This document shows, piece by piece, positions 25,730-36,780 of a DNA stretch of 64,000 nucleotides (within the stretch, counting starts at the first letter, position 1; every line of letters starts with the position of its first letter). Below the pieces are notes generated by a model. It was not told where the DNA came from. It saw only the letters and a list, made by a program, of their open reading frames with translations, and ran no database searches. The stretch is taken from NCBI RefSeq assembly GCF_017591425.1, contig NW_024466599.1:70660501-70724500 (forward strand), given 5' to 3'. This stretch comes from Ochotona curzoniae. Lineage: Eukaryota > Chordata > Mammalia > Lagomorpha > Ochotonidae. A program made the position numbers and the translations under genes.

Positions 25730-25900
25730 GTTGGGACTTCCAAATGCCTCTCAGAATGCTTGAGTCTCAGCTCCAACTCTAATTCACCTTCCTGCTCATG
25801 TGCACATGGGAGGCCTGGCTTGAGTTTCTGGTTTCTTACTGCAGCCCTGACTGTTGCAGGCATTTGGAAAATAAACCAATGAATGCAAAATCAATCTATC
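25730..25900 (+). mobile_element. CSINE fragment, old
   Basis: 'gggacttccaaatgcctctc', 'cttcctgctcatgtgcacatggg', 'ctgcagccctgactgttgcagg' followed by 'aataaaccaatgaatg'; the 5' half is missing. Confidence 0.5.
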
Positions 25901-28425
25901 AATCAACCAATTACCCTCACTCAAGTCCAGTAATAACAGAGATCTGGGACCTACACAGAAGCCCTGAAACAATGAGGTCTAAAACACTGCATTGCAAACC
26001 ACAAGATTCAAAGCCTTCCCCTCTTGGATTTTCTGCCGGGGAAAGACAAGCCCAGCCTATTAGTGGAATCAGGTCACCGTCCTCAGACACAGGATGAAAC
26101 CTGAGGATGAGATCTTGATACAGAGACTGGCTCTGTTTCCAGGGGTAGTTTCCAAAGGCCAGCAGGCGGATTTGTCCTCAAAGTAATTCTCCTCCTGTCA
26201 TTCAAAGTAGCAAAGAAAGTGTCCAAAGCCAAGCAGAACATTACAGGCAAAAAGAAAAGAAAAAGAAAAAAAACACCTGTTCAACGCCTCCCTGCTCACC
26301 CAGGGAACTTCTCCAAAAGGACCCTTCTGCTGAAGCCTCACCCTGTGCTCTGCCTTTCTGAATGTCCACCCACTTGCCCTCTTTTATCTGGATTTGCAAT
26401 TTTTTGGCCCAAGTCCCAGAAACATTGTAGATACACACACACAAGTAGAAACCTGGTCAAGGATCATACCTCCTCTACAACTAATACTGATTCACCCACA
26501 GCTCCTTGTGAGGCATAGCCTCACGGCAGGTGAGTGTGAGGTTCCACTGTAAGGTACTGTCCTGGGCTAGCTGGGAGTACTGATTCATTTAACTCTCAAA
26601 CACCCCCTCCGACCCCATGAAGGACAGAGGGTAGTATCTTTACCTTCTCTTAATAAAAATTACAATTTTCAAAATCCAGGTGGCATGGACAGAAGTAAAC
26701 CTACATTTGGCCTCAGTTCCCAGGACGTAGCTCCCATCAAGGAATTATGTCACTGAGAAGAGAATGGTAAGAATTTCAGAGAGCTTCCCTCTCTCTCTCT
26801 GCCCCCCTTTCTCTCTATTCCTCTGTGTATGTGTGTGCGCATGTGTTCTGTTAAAGAAATTCCAATTCCTATTGACATTATTCCCCTGATTTAGTCATTT
26901 TTTCTATCTGCATATTTAGAAAGCTTTCTAAAAAGTCTGCCAACTCACATAAATCCTTTTTCTTATTTCCAATTTCCCACCATGAGATTTTTTTTCTCAT
27001 CAAAAAATAATTCAGAGCCTTCTAAAAATGTCCTAAAAGCTAATGTTAAAAAGATTTGAGATGTGTTGGAGTAGGAACAAATGCATGGACTGCTGTCTCA
27101 CAAGCCTAAATTATCCCAACTTCAGCAAGAGCCACAGCAGGAACCTCCCAACCAGTGGGAGCCCTATAGTAATTCCTGGATGATAACTACACACAAGGCC
27201 CAAATTCCCATCTCTCGCTCTGATTTCATGACACATATTCTGCCAAGAATCCAATCTACTAACATACTCCCAGGCAGGAGAGCCTAACTGAATGTCCCAG
27301 ACCACCAGGGGAGGGGGTGGTGGGAAACAGATCACTTCTGGGCTCCTGGCACCCAACCAGAGTCCATCAAAAAGTCCTCGATACTGCCACAGCAAGAAAA
27401 AGTGCACTGCCATCAGCTCGGATACAGCTGCTGTATGATAAATGTAAATACTGTATAACCTAGGGCTACGTCCCAGTTCTGAAACGAACAGGGGAGGTTA
27501 TGGGGTCACGAATTTATCACTTAATAGTGGCACCGTGGATAACTCAAATCACAATGGCTACCTGATTCTCCTTGGAATACAGAGTGATACGTATTTTTAC
27601 AAAATGGCTCTTAGGATAATGCATTTGAATTCCTAAGTTCTGGTCCCTTTTGTTGTCACATAAGATAAGTGTATTCTTCCTGTACTAGCTGTGCCCGCCA
27701 TAAGATGGTCCACATTAAACAGCTTTTTTGCCGTGGAGGTGAACACAAGTCACCAGACATGCAGAGGTCCCTGAGAAGTGTCGGGGACAGAAGGCATACT
27801 GGCTGTGAGGTTTCCACAGCCTGCAGCAGGTGGATGCTCCAATTTGTGCCCTGCAAGCCTCCTGCTGGCATAAGCAGGCAAGAAGGGATGCACAAGCCCA
27901 CAGACTGGCTGCGCCAGTGCACCCACTGACCCTCTGCAGCTGGAACCACACACCAAGGAACATGGTTTGGATGGTTCTCAGAGTCGGCCCCAGCCTCGCT
28001 CAGCGTGGGACCATGTAGACAGCCCCATGAAGGCAGTGTTCTCCCTTAATCTGGGAACCAGGTGGCCTCCATAATGAACTCCTGGGCCCCACTGTAACTT
28101 CTGGGTGAAGCCTAGAGAGTTCTGTAGCCACATGCCAAATGCTGCCTTTCCCAGGATCCCATCAGCCAGAGTATAGGCCCAATTCAAGTCTATTTTTTTT
28201 TTTAAGCAAAATATGCGTTCTCACAGATTTAACTATCCCAACTACCAACTGGTGATGCCTTTGGGCCTAGACAGGACAGAAACAAGCTAAGAAAATATTT
28301 AACAAAAGCTCACAGTAACTGTTTTTTTCCTCATTTATTCAATAAACACCCAATGACCACCAAGATACTAAGTCCTATGTCGGGTTGAGTAAAGATGACA
28401 ACGATTACAACAACAACAACAAGGG
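25901..28425. other. Intronic DNA without recognised gene
   Basis: A weak MIR-like stretch at about 26.56-26.66 kb ('gattcatttaactctcaaac') and a TC-rich spot near 26.79-26.82 kb. Open frames at 27.1-28.0 kb overlap on both strands and have no domain. Confidence 0.4.
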
Positions 28426-28625
28426 ATGTGCTCTGGCCTGGCAGTCAGGCTGCTGGTTGGAGTATCTGCATCTAAATTTATGCGCCTGGGTTTACATTCC
28501 TGGTTTGGTCCAGTATCAGGTTGCTGCATACCACCCAGGAGGCAGAGGGAACAGCTTAGTAAGCTGGGTGTCTGCCATCCACATGAGAAACTTCCTCTCC
28601 TTCATTTCTCAAAAGGTAGTTTAAA
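28426..28625 (+). mobile_element. CSINE, old partial copy
   Basis: 'ggcctggcagtcaggctgctgg', 'gcgcctgggtttacattcctgg', and 'ctgggtgtctgccatccacatg' follow the old C-repeat order. Confidence 0.5.
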
Positions 28626-28744
28626 AAATGAGGAAATACATATCACATGCTATGTGCAGGTATGCTGTGAAACACTTTCCACATATAAGAAAACCTCAAA
28701 AGGCATGTGGAAAGCAGGATTAAAATCTATTATTTATTCTGATG

Positions 28745-28860
28745 TGAAAGTTTTCAATCCATCCAGGTTTTTTTTCATAATATACATTTTCCAGGAATTT
28801 TATGAAGATCCTGTGTACACACGGATTTCAAAATGTTTGGCACCGAAATAAACTTACCTT
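28745..28860. mobile_element. MITE-like repeat, copy 5
   Basis: 'cataatatacattttccagg', 'ttttatgaagatcctg', 'acacacggatttcaaaatg', 'ggcaccgaaataaactt' match the family seen elsewhere in the window; rearranged ends. Confidence 0.55.
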
Positions 28861-29548
28861 TCATTTCCACATTTCCAGCCTGGGAGGTAGGTATTATGCT
28901 TTACCACAGCTCATAATTGGCAAAATGGTTACCCATTTCTAGCAAGTGATGGAGTGGGGGATTAGAGCTCTGATTTATGCTCATTACCATATGTTTCCTG
29001 CAGCTAACTCACACACCAGGGAGAAATGTTAGCAGTACCAAGAAATACTGCTTGTGTTGACAGTTTGACAGTGAAATGAACACAACGACATACACTATAC
29101 ACAACTATATTTATACATAAATATAAAATGGGTCTTTCACAAAGGGAAATTCGGTGGATGCCTTATATACAGTGGATAAATTGCAAAGGAATCTGTATAA
29201 ATACTAACCAATTTAATGCATCTGAATATCTGCAGTCCCATAAAAATGAGTCACCTTCTTCAATAAGACAAATTTCTGTAAATTTATACATATTAAATAT
29301 TTTCATTTGTTGTCCATTGTACACCTGTTATCAGATACATTTATTAGCACCTTGCACGTCAATTACTTTATTACCAAGAAGTACAGTAGCTGCAAACAAA
29401 ATTATTCACCTAAAAACAATTAGGGGAAGATACTGAAGATACTAACCATGATACTGAAAGAAAACTACAAAAAAAAAAAATCACAAATATGATGAATCAG
29501 GATTGCAGAGTTACTTATAATGCAATTTTAAAACTCTTAAATCTGCAT
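28861..29548. other. AT-rich intronic DNA without recognised gene
   Basis: No recognised repeat; an AT-rich 102-codon open frame at 29128-29436 is not gene-like. Confidence 0.4.
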
Positions 29549-29860
29549 TTCATTGTGTAACAGGTTAATCTTCTGTCTGCAAGTGCCAGTATCCCATATG
29601 GGTGCCAGTTCATGTCCCAGCTGCTCCACTTGTGATCCCATTCTCTGCTTATGGCCTGGGAAAGCAGTAGAGGATGGCCCAAGGCCTTGGGACCCTGCAC
29701 CCATGTAGGAAACCCAGAAGCTCCGGGCTCCCATCTTTGGATCAGCTCAGCTCTGGGCATCGTGCCCACCTGGGGAGTGGACCAGTGCATGGGAGACCTT
29801 GCTGTCTCTCCTCCTCTCTACAAAAATCTGCCTTTCAAATAAAAATTTATTTTGAAAAAA
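29549..29860 (+). mobile_element. CSINE
   Basis: 'gtgccagtatcccatatggg', 'gtcccagctgctccacttg', 'ggcctgggaaagcagtagag', 'ggcccaaggccttgggaccc', ending 'tgcctttcaaataaaaattt'. Confidence 0.9.
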
Positions 29861-31089
29861 TTCATTTAAAAAGTCAAAATGACCCTCTGGGTGTTTTGAA
29901 CAAAAATACTACTATAATCTTTATAGCTTTTTCCAAAGCCAAATACAAATCCCAGACAGTCCTCTTCCATCCACAACTGTCAGTCACAAGGTAGAAAATG
30001 TTCTCATCACCTTGACTGTTCCAGGTCCCAATTCCATGCTCTCACTCCACTGCTCCCTCTCCCCAAAGACCTTGGTCCACCACAATCTTATTCATCCTTT
30101 ATATAATACACGCTTCCTCCATGAGGCTCTTTGCTTTTCTTTCACTGAGCTCCCTGTAGTCTAAACTCCAAAACTAGCTTGAGGCTGCTAGCCTTTTTCA
30201 AATCCAGCAAGCCGATGGTGAGCATTCCGTACCCTCCAATACCTCCCAGAATCCCTGCATCCCTGGTGGGTTCTGGAAAGCGGTTAGAGCTGAGAATCCC
30301 TAAACTCACCCTAAGAAACTAGCATCTAGTCACAGGTGTCAGTTTCCTCTGCTTGAAGAAAGGTCCCTTTTTCAGAGATGTCTGCAAATTCAGGCTCCTC
30401 CGGTGTTGAAAAGATTGCAGTTTCTTTCCAACCAAACTTCATGTCTCTTCACAGCCACAGCCACAGCCACACATTCCTTCCGTGTTCTCCAGATGATGCT
30501 TCCTACACCGTGGGAGCTCAATGAACTCGGAGCTGTGGTTGTCTGCCTGGTCACTGCCAACCAAGCCACCACTATGTTGCACTGACCTGGTGCGCAGATG
30601 CTGGGATAGAGTCACCCCCAAAACACTCAGGCAGAGGCTCCACACTGTCAGCCTCGCATAGACTGTGCTCAGGAAGCTGTGGAAATCAAACTCTCTCGAA
30701 CCCTAGGTTACCCAGAGAGCACAGGTTCGGCCTCTGTCTACTGGCTAAGGAGACCAGATGATTACTACCTGGTTCAAGAATTACAAGGCACATTGTTGTG
30801 CCGCTAGACAACCTCCCTCTCTAACAGAACCTAATGCAGAGAAGGACATGACAATGGCTCTTTTCACTGGAAAAATAATGGAATAAGCCAAGCAAGGATA
30901 CAAGCCCAGGCAATAGATCACATGGGCTTACATCTATTACCAAGTTCATGCTACTGCCAGGAAACATGGCTAGTTGTTCTTTGTTAGTGTTCAATGTCTG
31001 AAAACACCAGAAAGTTAAGATGTTCAGAAACAGGGAACCAGCACTCCTTTACCTTTCAAGGGGACTTGATGGTTCGAATCATTTTCAAG
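29861..31089. other. Intronic DNA without recognised gene
   Basis: Contains a short 'cagccacagccacagccac' run at about 30453-30472. Nothing else recognised. Confidence 0.4.
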
Positions 31090-31230
31090 TATTAAGCCCT
31101 TTAAACACCTCACAACCTCTCTCGGAGTTGGGCTAGATGTGTGTCATCTGCATTTCACAGATGATAAAACAAAGCTTTGGAGAAATCAAGAACCGTCCCA
31201 ATAGCGGAGGTGTAACCGGACCTGGGCACT
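31090..31230 (-). mobile_element. MIR SINE fragment
   Basis: 'cctttaaacacctcacaacc' followed by 'catttcacagatgataaaac' and 'aagctttggagaaatcaag', the MIR core in reverse orientation. Confidence 0.6.
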
Positions 31231-31991
31231 TTGTAGCCAGTGGGTGACCCTTGTGTGAGGGGGTCCTACACTGGGGGAACATGTGCTTTCTTGGCCACGG
31301 TGGCAAAGGTCTGCATTGGTTCTGGCTCGTTCTAGCATCTGGTTTTGAAAGGACTGAAGCAGGGCTGTGGGGCTTCCTTCCAGAGGCCATGTCACTGCCA
31401 GCTGTATAACACTTTAGCCTTTTACCTGGTTTAGTGGACCACTGAGGGCATTTAAATGTGTGATCCCATGCTTAAATAATTCACAAACTTCCACAAATAA
31501 TTGAACTTCCTATCATATAACATATTATGAACATATTCCCTTGCCTTGTTTTTTCTTGTTTATCACAAACTTCTTGAAGTACCTACAAACTTACATATGT
31601 AAGAGGAAGTTCTAAGAAGGTTACAGTCCTTCCTTTTGGCATCCAGTTTTTCAGGAACTTCAAACGACAAAAAAAAAATAAAAAACAAGGAAAAGTCCAT
31701 TTTGAAAAAAGGGAAGTCACTTAACACAATACTAGCAAGACGTTTCCATCAACATTCAAGGATTACCACACTACAGCTCCGAGAGCTAATCCAGGAAAGC
31801 AAGGTTGGTTCAATCTAATCTGTCAAGACGGTAAACCCCACTGGCAGAAGAAAGCACAGAATCCATGCACTCATTGTAACAAGCAGAGAAAGCCTTTGGC
31901 TACAGCTGACACTTTTCCTTGGTAAAAGCACTCAAACTAGGAATAGAAGAGAAAATCCTCACATTCATAAAGAGCTATGAAAATCCTAGAG
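31231..31991. other. Intronic DNA without recognised gene
   Basis: A-rich run at 31670-31684. No gene recognised. Confidence 0.4.
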
Positions 31992-32004
31992 AAAATCTCA
32001 TTTT

Positions 32005-32314
32005 TTTAAAAGATTTATTTTTATTGGAAAATGAAATTTACAGAGAGGAGAGACAGAAAAATCTTGTATCCACTGGTTCACTCCCAAAGCGGCTGCAATG
32101 GCCAGAGCTGAGTCAATCCAAAGCCATGAGCCAGGAGCTTCTTCTGAGTCTTCCACTTGGGTGTAGGATCCCAAGGCTTTGTGCTGTCCTTGACTTTCCC
32201 AGGACACAAGCAGGGAGCTGGATGGGAAGTGGAACAGCCTGGACATGAACTGGCACCCACATGGGTGCCTACAAGGTGAGAACTGTAGCCACTTGGCTAC
32301 TGCGTGGGGCCCAA
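32005..32314 (-). mobile_element. CSINE, minus strand, with perfect 13-bp TSD
   Basis: A full reverse C-repeat ('aaagatttatttttattgg' to 'ggctactgcgtggggccc') flanked by identical AAAATCTCATTTT at 31992-32004 and 32315-32327. Low divergence and an intact TSD mark a relatively recent insertion. Confidence 0.93.
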
Positions 32315-32327
32315 AAAATCTCATTTT

Positions 32328-34670
32328 AATAGTAAGTGACTGTCATCTTTCCCCCTAAGATCAGGAATAAATCAGGAGGCTGTCTACTCTCATCACTATC
32401 ATTCAGAGATCTGACCAACCAAGTAAGCAAGAAAAACAAGCAAAAGGCAACTGGAAGACTAGCCAATGGCATTAACTTATATGTAAGAGCTTAAGAAATG
32501 GAACACACACACACACACATCCCTCATAGGACCAATGTACTCAGCACACATACAAAGATAATTTGTAGGATACAAGATTAATACACACAAAATCTGAAAT
32601 TATCAATGATCCAAGAACACATTCCACATTTGCTCTTTTAATTTCATAAATTTCAGCACAAGAGGCAAAATTCAGATTTGACTTGAGCTTTTTAAACTGG
32701 TTATGTTATTTGATTAAGAGAAACTGCACACAGCTTCAGAAAATGTGAAGGAAAAGATCCTTCCGTTTACACAGCCCATAAGGTTAAGTGAGGAGAATTA
32801 GAAAAGATTTTGAAGCCAGGAAAGATCTTCTGCTAGGCCCATTAAAACACAGCTAATCCATTCACATTTTAATTCTCTTCTAATGGGTTTTCTTCAAAGT
32901 TACAATCAGTTCAAAATATTGCCTCTTGATGCTCATAGAAACCGGGAAGTAATGACTGCATTTTCACTTATTTTGTTTATGTTTTTACTTTGTTGCAACC
33001 TTGCAGAGATTTTAAACCCCATTAAGGACTTTACAATATTGTTGTGGACTATTTCCTTCTCCAATTTCATTAGAATTAACATAGAAATAGTATTTCTTTT
33101 CCAATAATACCAAGCATACTTCTAGGTAATAGAAACTCAACATGCATAGAAAGGAAAATTGTTCTTTTTTTTGCAAAGTTCTCTTCATCAAGCACTTGAT
33201 ACTGATTTGTCAGAGCCAAGTGAATTCAGCTTAGGAATCAGGATATGGATGGGCACAGAATATTCTCCGCATGGTGAAGGTAGAGTGTTAACAGATGAAA
33301 ACTTTCAGAAACCATCCCCTTAATATTTTACACCTACCACACATGATAACTCTGGCTCTCTGGCGGGCAATGTTTCACTAACTTGTTTCACCAATTCTCT
33401 ATTCTGCTACAAAAACTCACAAGTCAGTCAGTCCTGTAAGAAGGAAATGATGGGTCAAAAAGCAAGGATCCTCTGCAACAAGAGAACTCTCAGACCAGTT
33501 CCCTAAGTGTCTTTTCCCATTTTCTTGTTTTCCTTTAATTTATAAAGAGCAGCAAAAAACATACACTGCTTAACAGCAAACCAGACCTGAGACCTGATGG
33601 TCATGGGAGTTCAAGCGCCCCTGCTGGTGGCCATGTGACCTGCAGTCCTGCTTTGTAAAAGGAGCTGGGACTAACCCAGCCAACACCACACCCAGCAGAA
33701 CCTCCAGTCTCCCCTCCACCCAGAGAACGTGTTCTAAAAATGAGGCTCTCGGGCCCTAGAATGAAGACACTTGAGCAGAGCCAACTCCCCCAACCACGTG
33801 ACAGGAACCAGAGTTCTGGGGTCGCTCACCAGACAAAGGCCGATGTTGTAACATTTCTTCTATCTGTTGGCTGGCAAACCTCCAGGGATCTCATTTTCCT
33901 CTTCCATCTGAATGACTCCTGATTTGCCAAAACCAAGCAATCTGATGTGACACTATCTTACCTTCTGCATCAACAATGAATGCAGAGAAGATTGAAAACC
34001 CAAATCAACAGAAGAGGAAATCCTCATTTCTCCCATCTACTGACATGCTAACACCTGAACACCATCTCAGGGCGCCATGATCCCATTAAGAACCTGAGGC
34101 CATCCTTAGCCCAGAGACTGTCAGCAAGCACGTGGGGTTAGACCAAAGAGATCAGGTAAGGAATAGACATCCTCCTTCTAGAAGAGCAAAAGGCCTCTCA
34201 GTGCCAGCAGAAAAGCATCCTAGAAATGATGTCATGTGAGCCGTCCAAAGTCACCAGTGCTGAAGTTCACCTCAACTAAACAGCTGATTCAATGACGCAA
34301 TACAATGATGGCAAGAGCAATTTTCAAGCTGTACATTTCAGCTCTATTGAATTAAAATATGCATCTGTAAAAACAGATTTTACTCTCATAAAATGCACCA
34401 AGTTTATTTATTAGCACTGACAAGCATGAAGTCACAAGCAAAAATTCCTGCTCTAAGAAATGATGAAAAAATTTTCTAGATCTGTCTGCAGTTATCATTC
34501 AATAAGCACAAGCCCAGATCTAAGAAAAAAGTTATCAAATAAAAAAAAACTGAAATGGTAAGTCTTATAAATATTTCTAGACAAAGGGATCTGACCACTA
34601 AATAAAATTTGTAACAAAAAAAATTTAGTAACCATGAGAAGAACAGCAGGTAATAAACTTATCACTCCTG
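32328..34670. other. AT-rich intronic DNA without recognised gene
   Basis: Contains an (AC)9 microsatellite at 32502-32519. The rest shows no confident repeat or gene. The 32.6-33.2 kb part is AT-rich and repeat-free. Confidence 0.4.
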
Positions 34671-34674
34671 AGGC

Positions 34675-34830
34675 CCTGCACTGTGCCAAGCTAGGCCATG
34701 TACTATTTCGTTTAATCCTGGTCACACATCGGTGACAATGTTAACTCCATTTTCTACATGAAGAAACAAACCTAGGCCCAGAGAGGCTGTTCCTGCTGAA
34801 GATAGCGCAACCAGCAGTGTGTGCCTGGCC
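34675..34830 (-). mobile_element. MIR SINE fragment
   Basis: 'ctgtgccaagctaggccatg', 'cgtttaatcctggtcacaca', 'ctccattttctacatgaagaaac', 'gcccagagaggct' follow the reverse MIR core. Confidence 0.65.
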
Positions 34831-34877
34831 AAGTGCGTAGGCTGACATATCCCACATTGGAGAGCCTAGATTCTCTC

Positions 34878-35194
34878 TTAAGATTTATTTTTTTTCATTG
34901 GAAAGGGAAGTTTACAGAAAGAGAAGGAGAGACATAAAGATCTTCCATCCGCTGTTTCACTTCCCAAATGGCCACAACAGCCATACTCGGCCCATCCAAG
35001 GCCAGGAGCTTCTTCTGGGTCTCTCGCATGGGTACAGGGGCCCAAGGAACTGGAGCAATCTTCTGTTCCTTTTCCTGGCCATTGGCAGAGAGCTGTATTG
35101 GAAGTGGAGCAGCCTGAACTCAAACTGGTGCCCATATGGGATCCTGGCAGTGTAGATGGCAGCTTAGCCTGATATGCCACAGCGCTGGCCCTCA
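34878..35194 (-). mobile_element. CSINE, minus strand
   Basis: 'cttaagatttattttttttc', 'gatcttccatccgctgtttcac', 'gccaggagcttcttctggg', 'tgcccatatgggatcctggc', 'atgccacagcgctggccc'. Confidence 0.9.
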
Positions 35195-35363
35195 TGGGCT
35201 CAATTTTATCCCACGTTCCAGCTCCTGGGGTTTCTGTCACTCAAAGCAGACTGGATCACACTGTGGGCTCTCAGCTTTGGTCCCGGTTGCTGAGGGGATT
35301 TGGAAGACAGTAGATGGGCAGGCTGCCCTCATATATCCCATCTCTGCCTCTCCTTCCTAGCTC

Positions 35364-35403
<40 letters not shown>
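35195..35403 (+). mobile_element. Diverged CSINE-like fragment with a 35-A tail
   Basis: Abuts the preceding minus-strand CSINE head-to-tail. It has a weakly SINE-like 3' half ('ggatttggaagacagtagatggg', 'ctctgcctctccttcc') and a pure A35 run at 35369-35403. The long perfect A run suggests a recent or expanding tail. Confidence 0.45.
35369..35403. repeat. (A)35 homopolymer
   Basis: Longest homopolymer in the window. It may be a retroposon tail; the exact length is prone to sequencing error. Confidence 0.9.
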
Positions 35404-35405
<2 letters not shown>

Positions 35406-36136
35406 CATCTAGGAAACGGCCTGCAGAATTTGAATCCGCTGTCGGCTGGCTCAGTACCATCTTCTCTCCCAATTATCAAATGGTACCATCCTGGAATTTG
35501 GCCAGCCAAGGGGATTCTAAAACCACATTCGATTTTAATTTGCCTTCCTCTCCACGACTTTGAAGGAAGACATTTAGCTATTTTTGTCATCTGTTTCAGT
35601 ATGTCACAATCCCTTCAGCCAAGAATCTCCTCATTTCACTTAAATATCTCAGAGCATAAGCCATGGAAGCAACGCTGTGTTTCTGAACTGGAGTCACACA
35701 GCATGAAGCAATGATCTGACTTCATGGGGAATGCAAGAAAACACTGCAGAGTGATCTACACTGGGGTGGGGACTACCGCGTGCGCCATCTCAAAAGACAT
35801 GCACAAGGTGGCTGGTCTAAGTTTGCTGCTAAAACATCACTGTTATAAATAAAGTTATATTTAGGTGTGATGGAAGATGTGGCCAGCTGTGGTGAACAGT
35901 TGCTATCATTTTCCTCATCCATAAAACTTGTCAAATGGGTAGTTTTATGAGTTTACAAATGATTAAGGAAAAATATATAGACAGTGTATTTTTATGCATT
36001 TTAAGCACTGCAAAACAAGCAGTACCTAAAGGGACAATGGATTACAGAAGCTTATTAAATTAGAATCCAACTGGTCCACAGACAGACACTTGGAGCCAGT
36101 ACACTTCATGCTTCATTCTAACTTGAAGAGTCCAAG
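35404..36136. other. Intronic DNA without recognised gene
   Basis: No repeat or gene recognised. Confidence 0.4.
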
Positions 36137-36443
36137 AGAGGGACTGACATTACAGCACAAGAGGTTAAGCCACCGACCGCATCAGCATCCCCTAATGGGA
36201 GTCCGTTAGAATCCTGGCTGCTCCACTTCAGATCCAGCTCCCTGCTAAACAGTGGAAGATGGATCAAGTACTTGGGCCCCTGCCACTCACACACATTCAA
36301 GACCCTGAAGCAGTTCCAGGCTCCTGGCTTCAGCTTGGTCCAACCCCAGCCAAAGAAGCCTTTAGAGAATGAACCAGCAGATGAAAAGATCTCTCCCTTG
36401 TTTCTTTCTAACCTTTCCTTTCAAATAAAAATCTTTAAAAAGT
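36137..36443 (+). mobile_element. CSINE, older copy
   Basis: 'gaggttaagccaccgaccgc', 'gaatcctggctgctccactt', 'caagtacttgggcccctgcc', ending 'ctttcaaataaaaatcttt'. Confidence 0.82.
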
Positions 36444-36461
36444 ACAAATTTCAAGACTATT

Positions 36462-36498
36462 TCACACGCACATACACACACACATACATACATACATC
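36462..36498. repeat. CA/CATA-rich microsatellite
   Basis: CACACGCACATACACACA followed by CATACATA units directly after the CSINE tail. Confidence 0.8.
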
Positions 36499-36624
36499 AT
36501 TGCATCAGCTGGACACCACTTGTACACTTATCTCCCAAATTTTAACAGCAAATGGCACCCCAGAACTCATGCCCTTCAATTCAGTCTGTCATAGCTATCA
36601 GAGAACTGAGCCACATAGCATGCA

Positions 36625-36780
36625 TCATTGCCATGTTAGCTATGGGACCCTGGACACATTCCTTGGCACTTTTGTTGGCTTCTCTAGAAAATGAGAAACA
36701 ACAAAAAGAAGCTCAGAGGGCACAGAGATGAAACGAGATCACAGGGTACCCAGACAGGGCTCAGCACTGGGCAGCACCAT
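36625..36780 (+). mobile_element. MIR SINE fragment
   Basis: 'ctatgggaccctggacacattcc', 'cttctctagaaaatgagaaac', 'agatgaaacgagatcacagg', 'ctcagcactgggcag' follow the MIR core. Confidence 0.6.
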
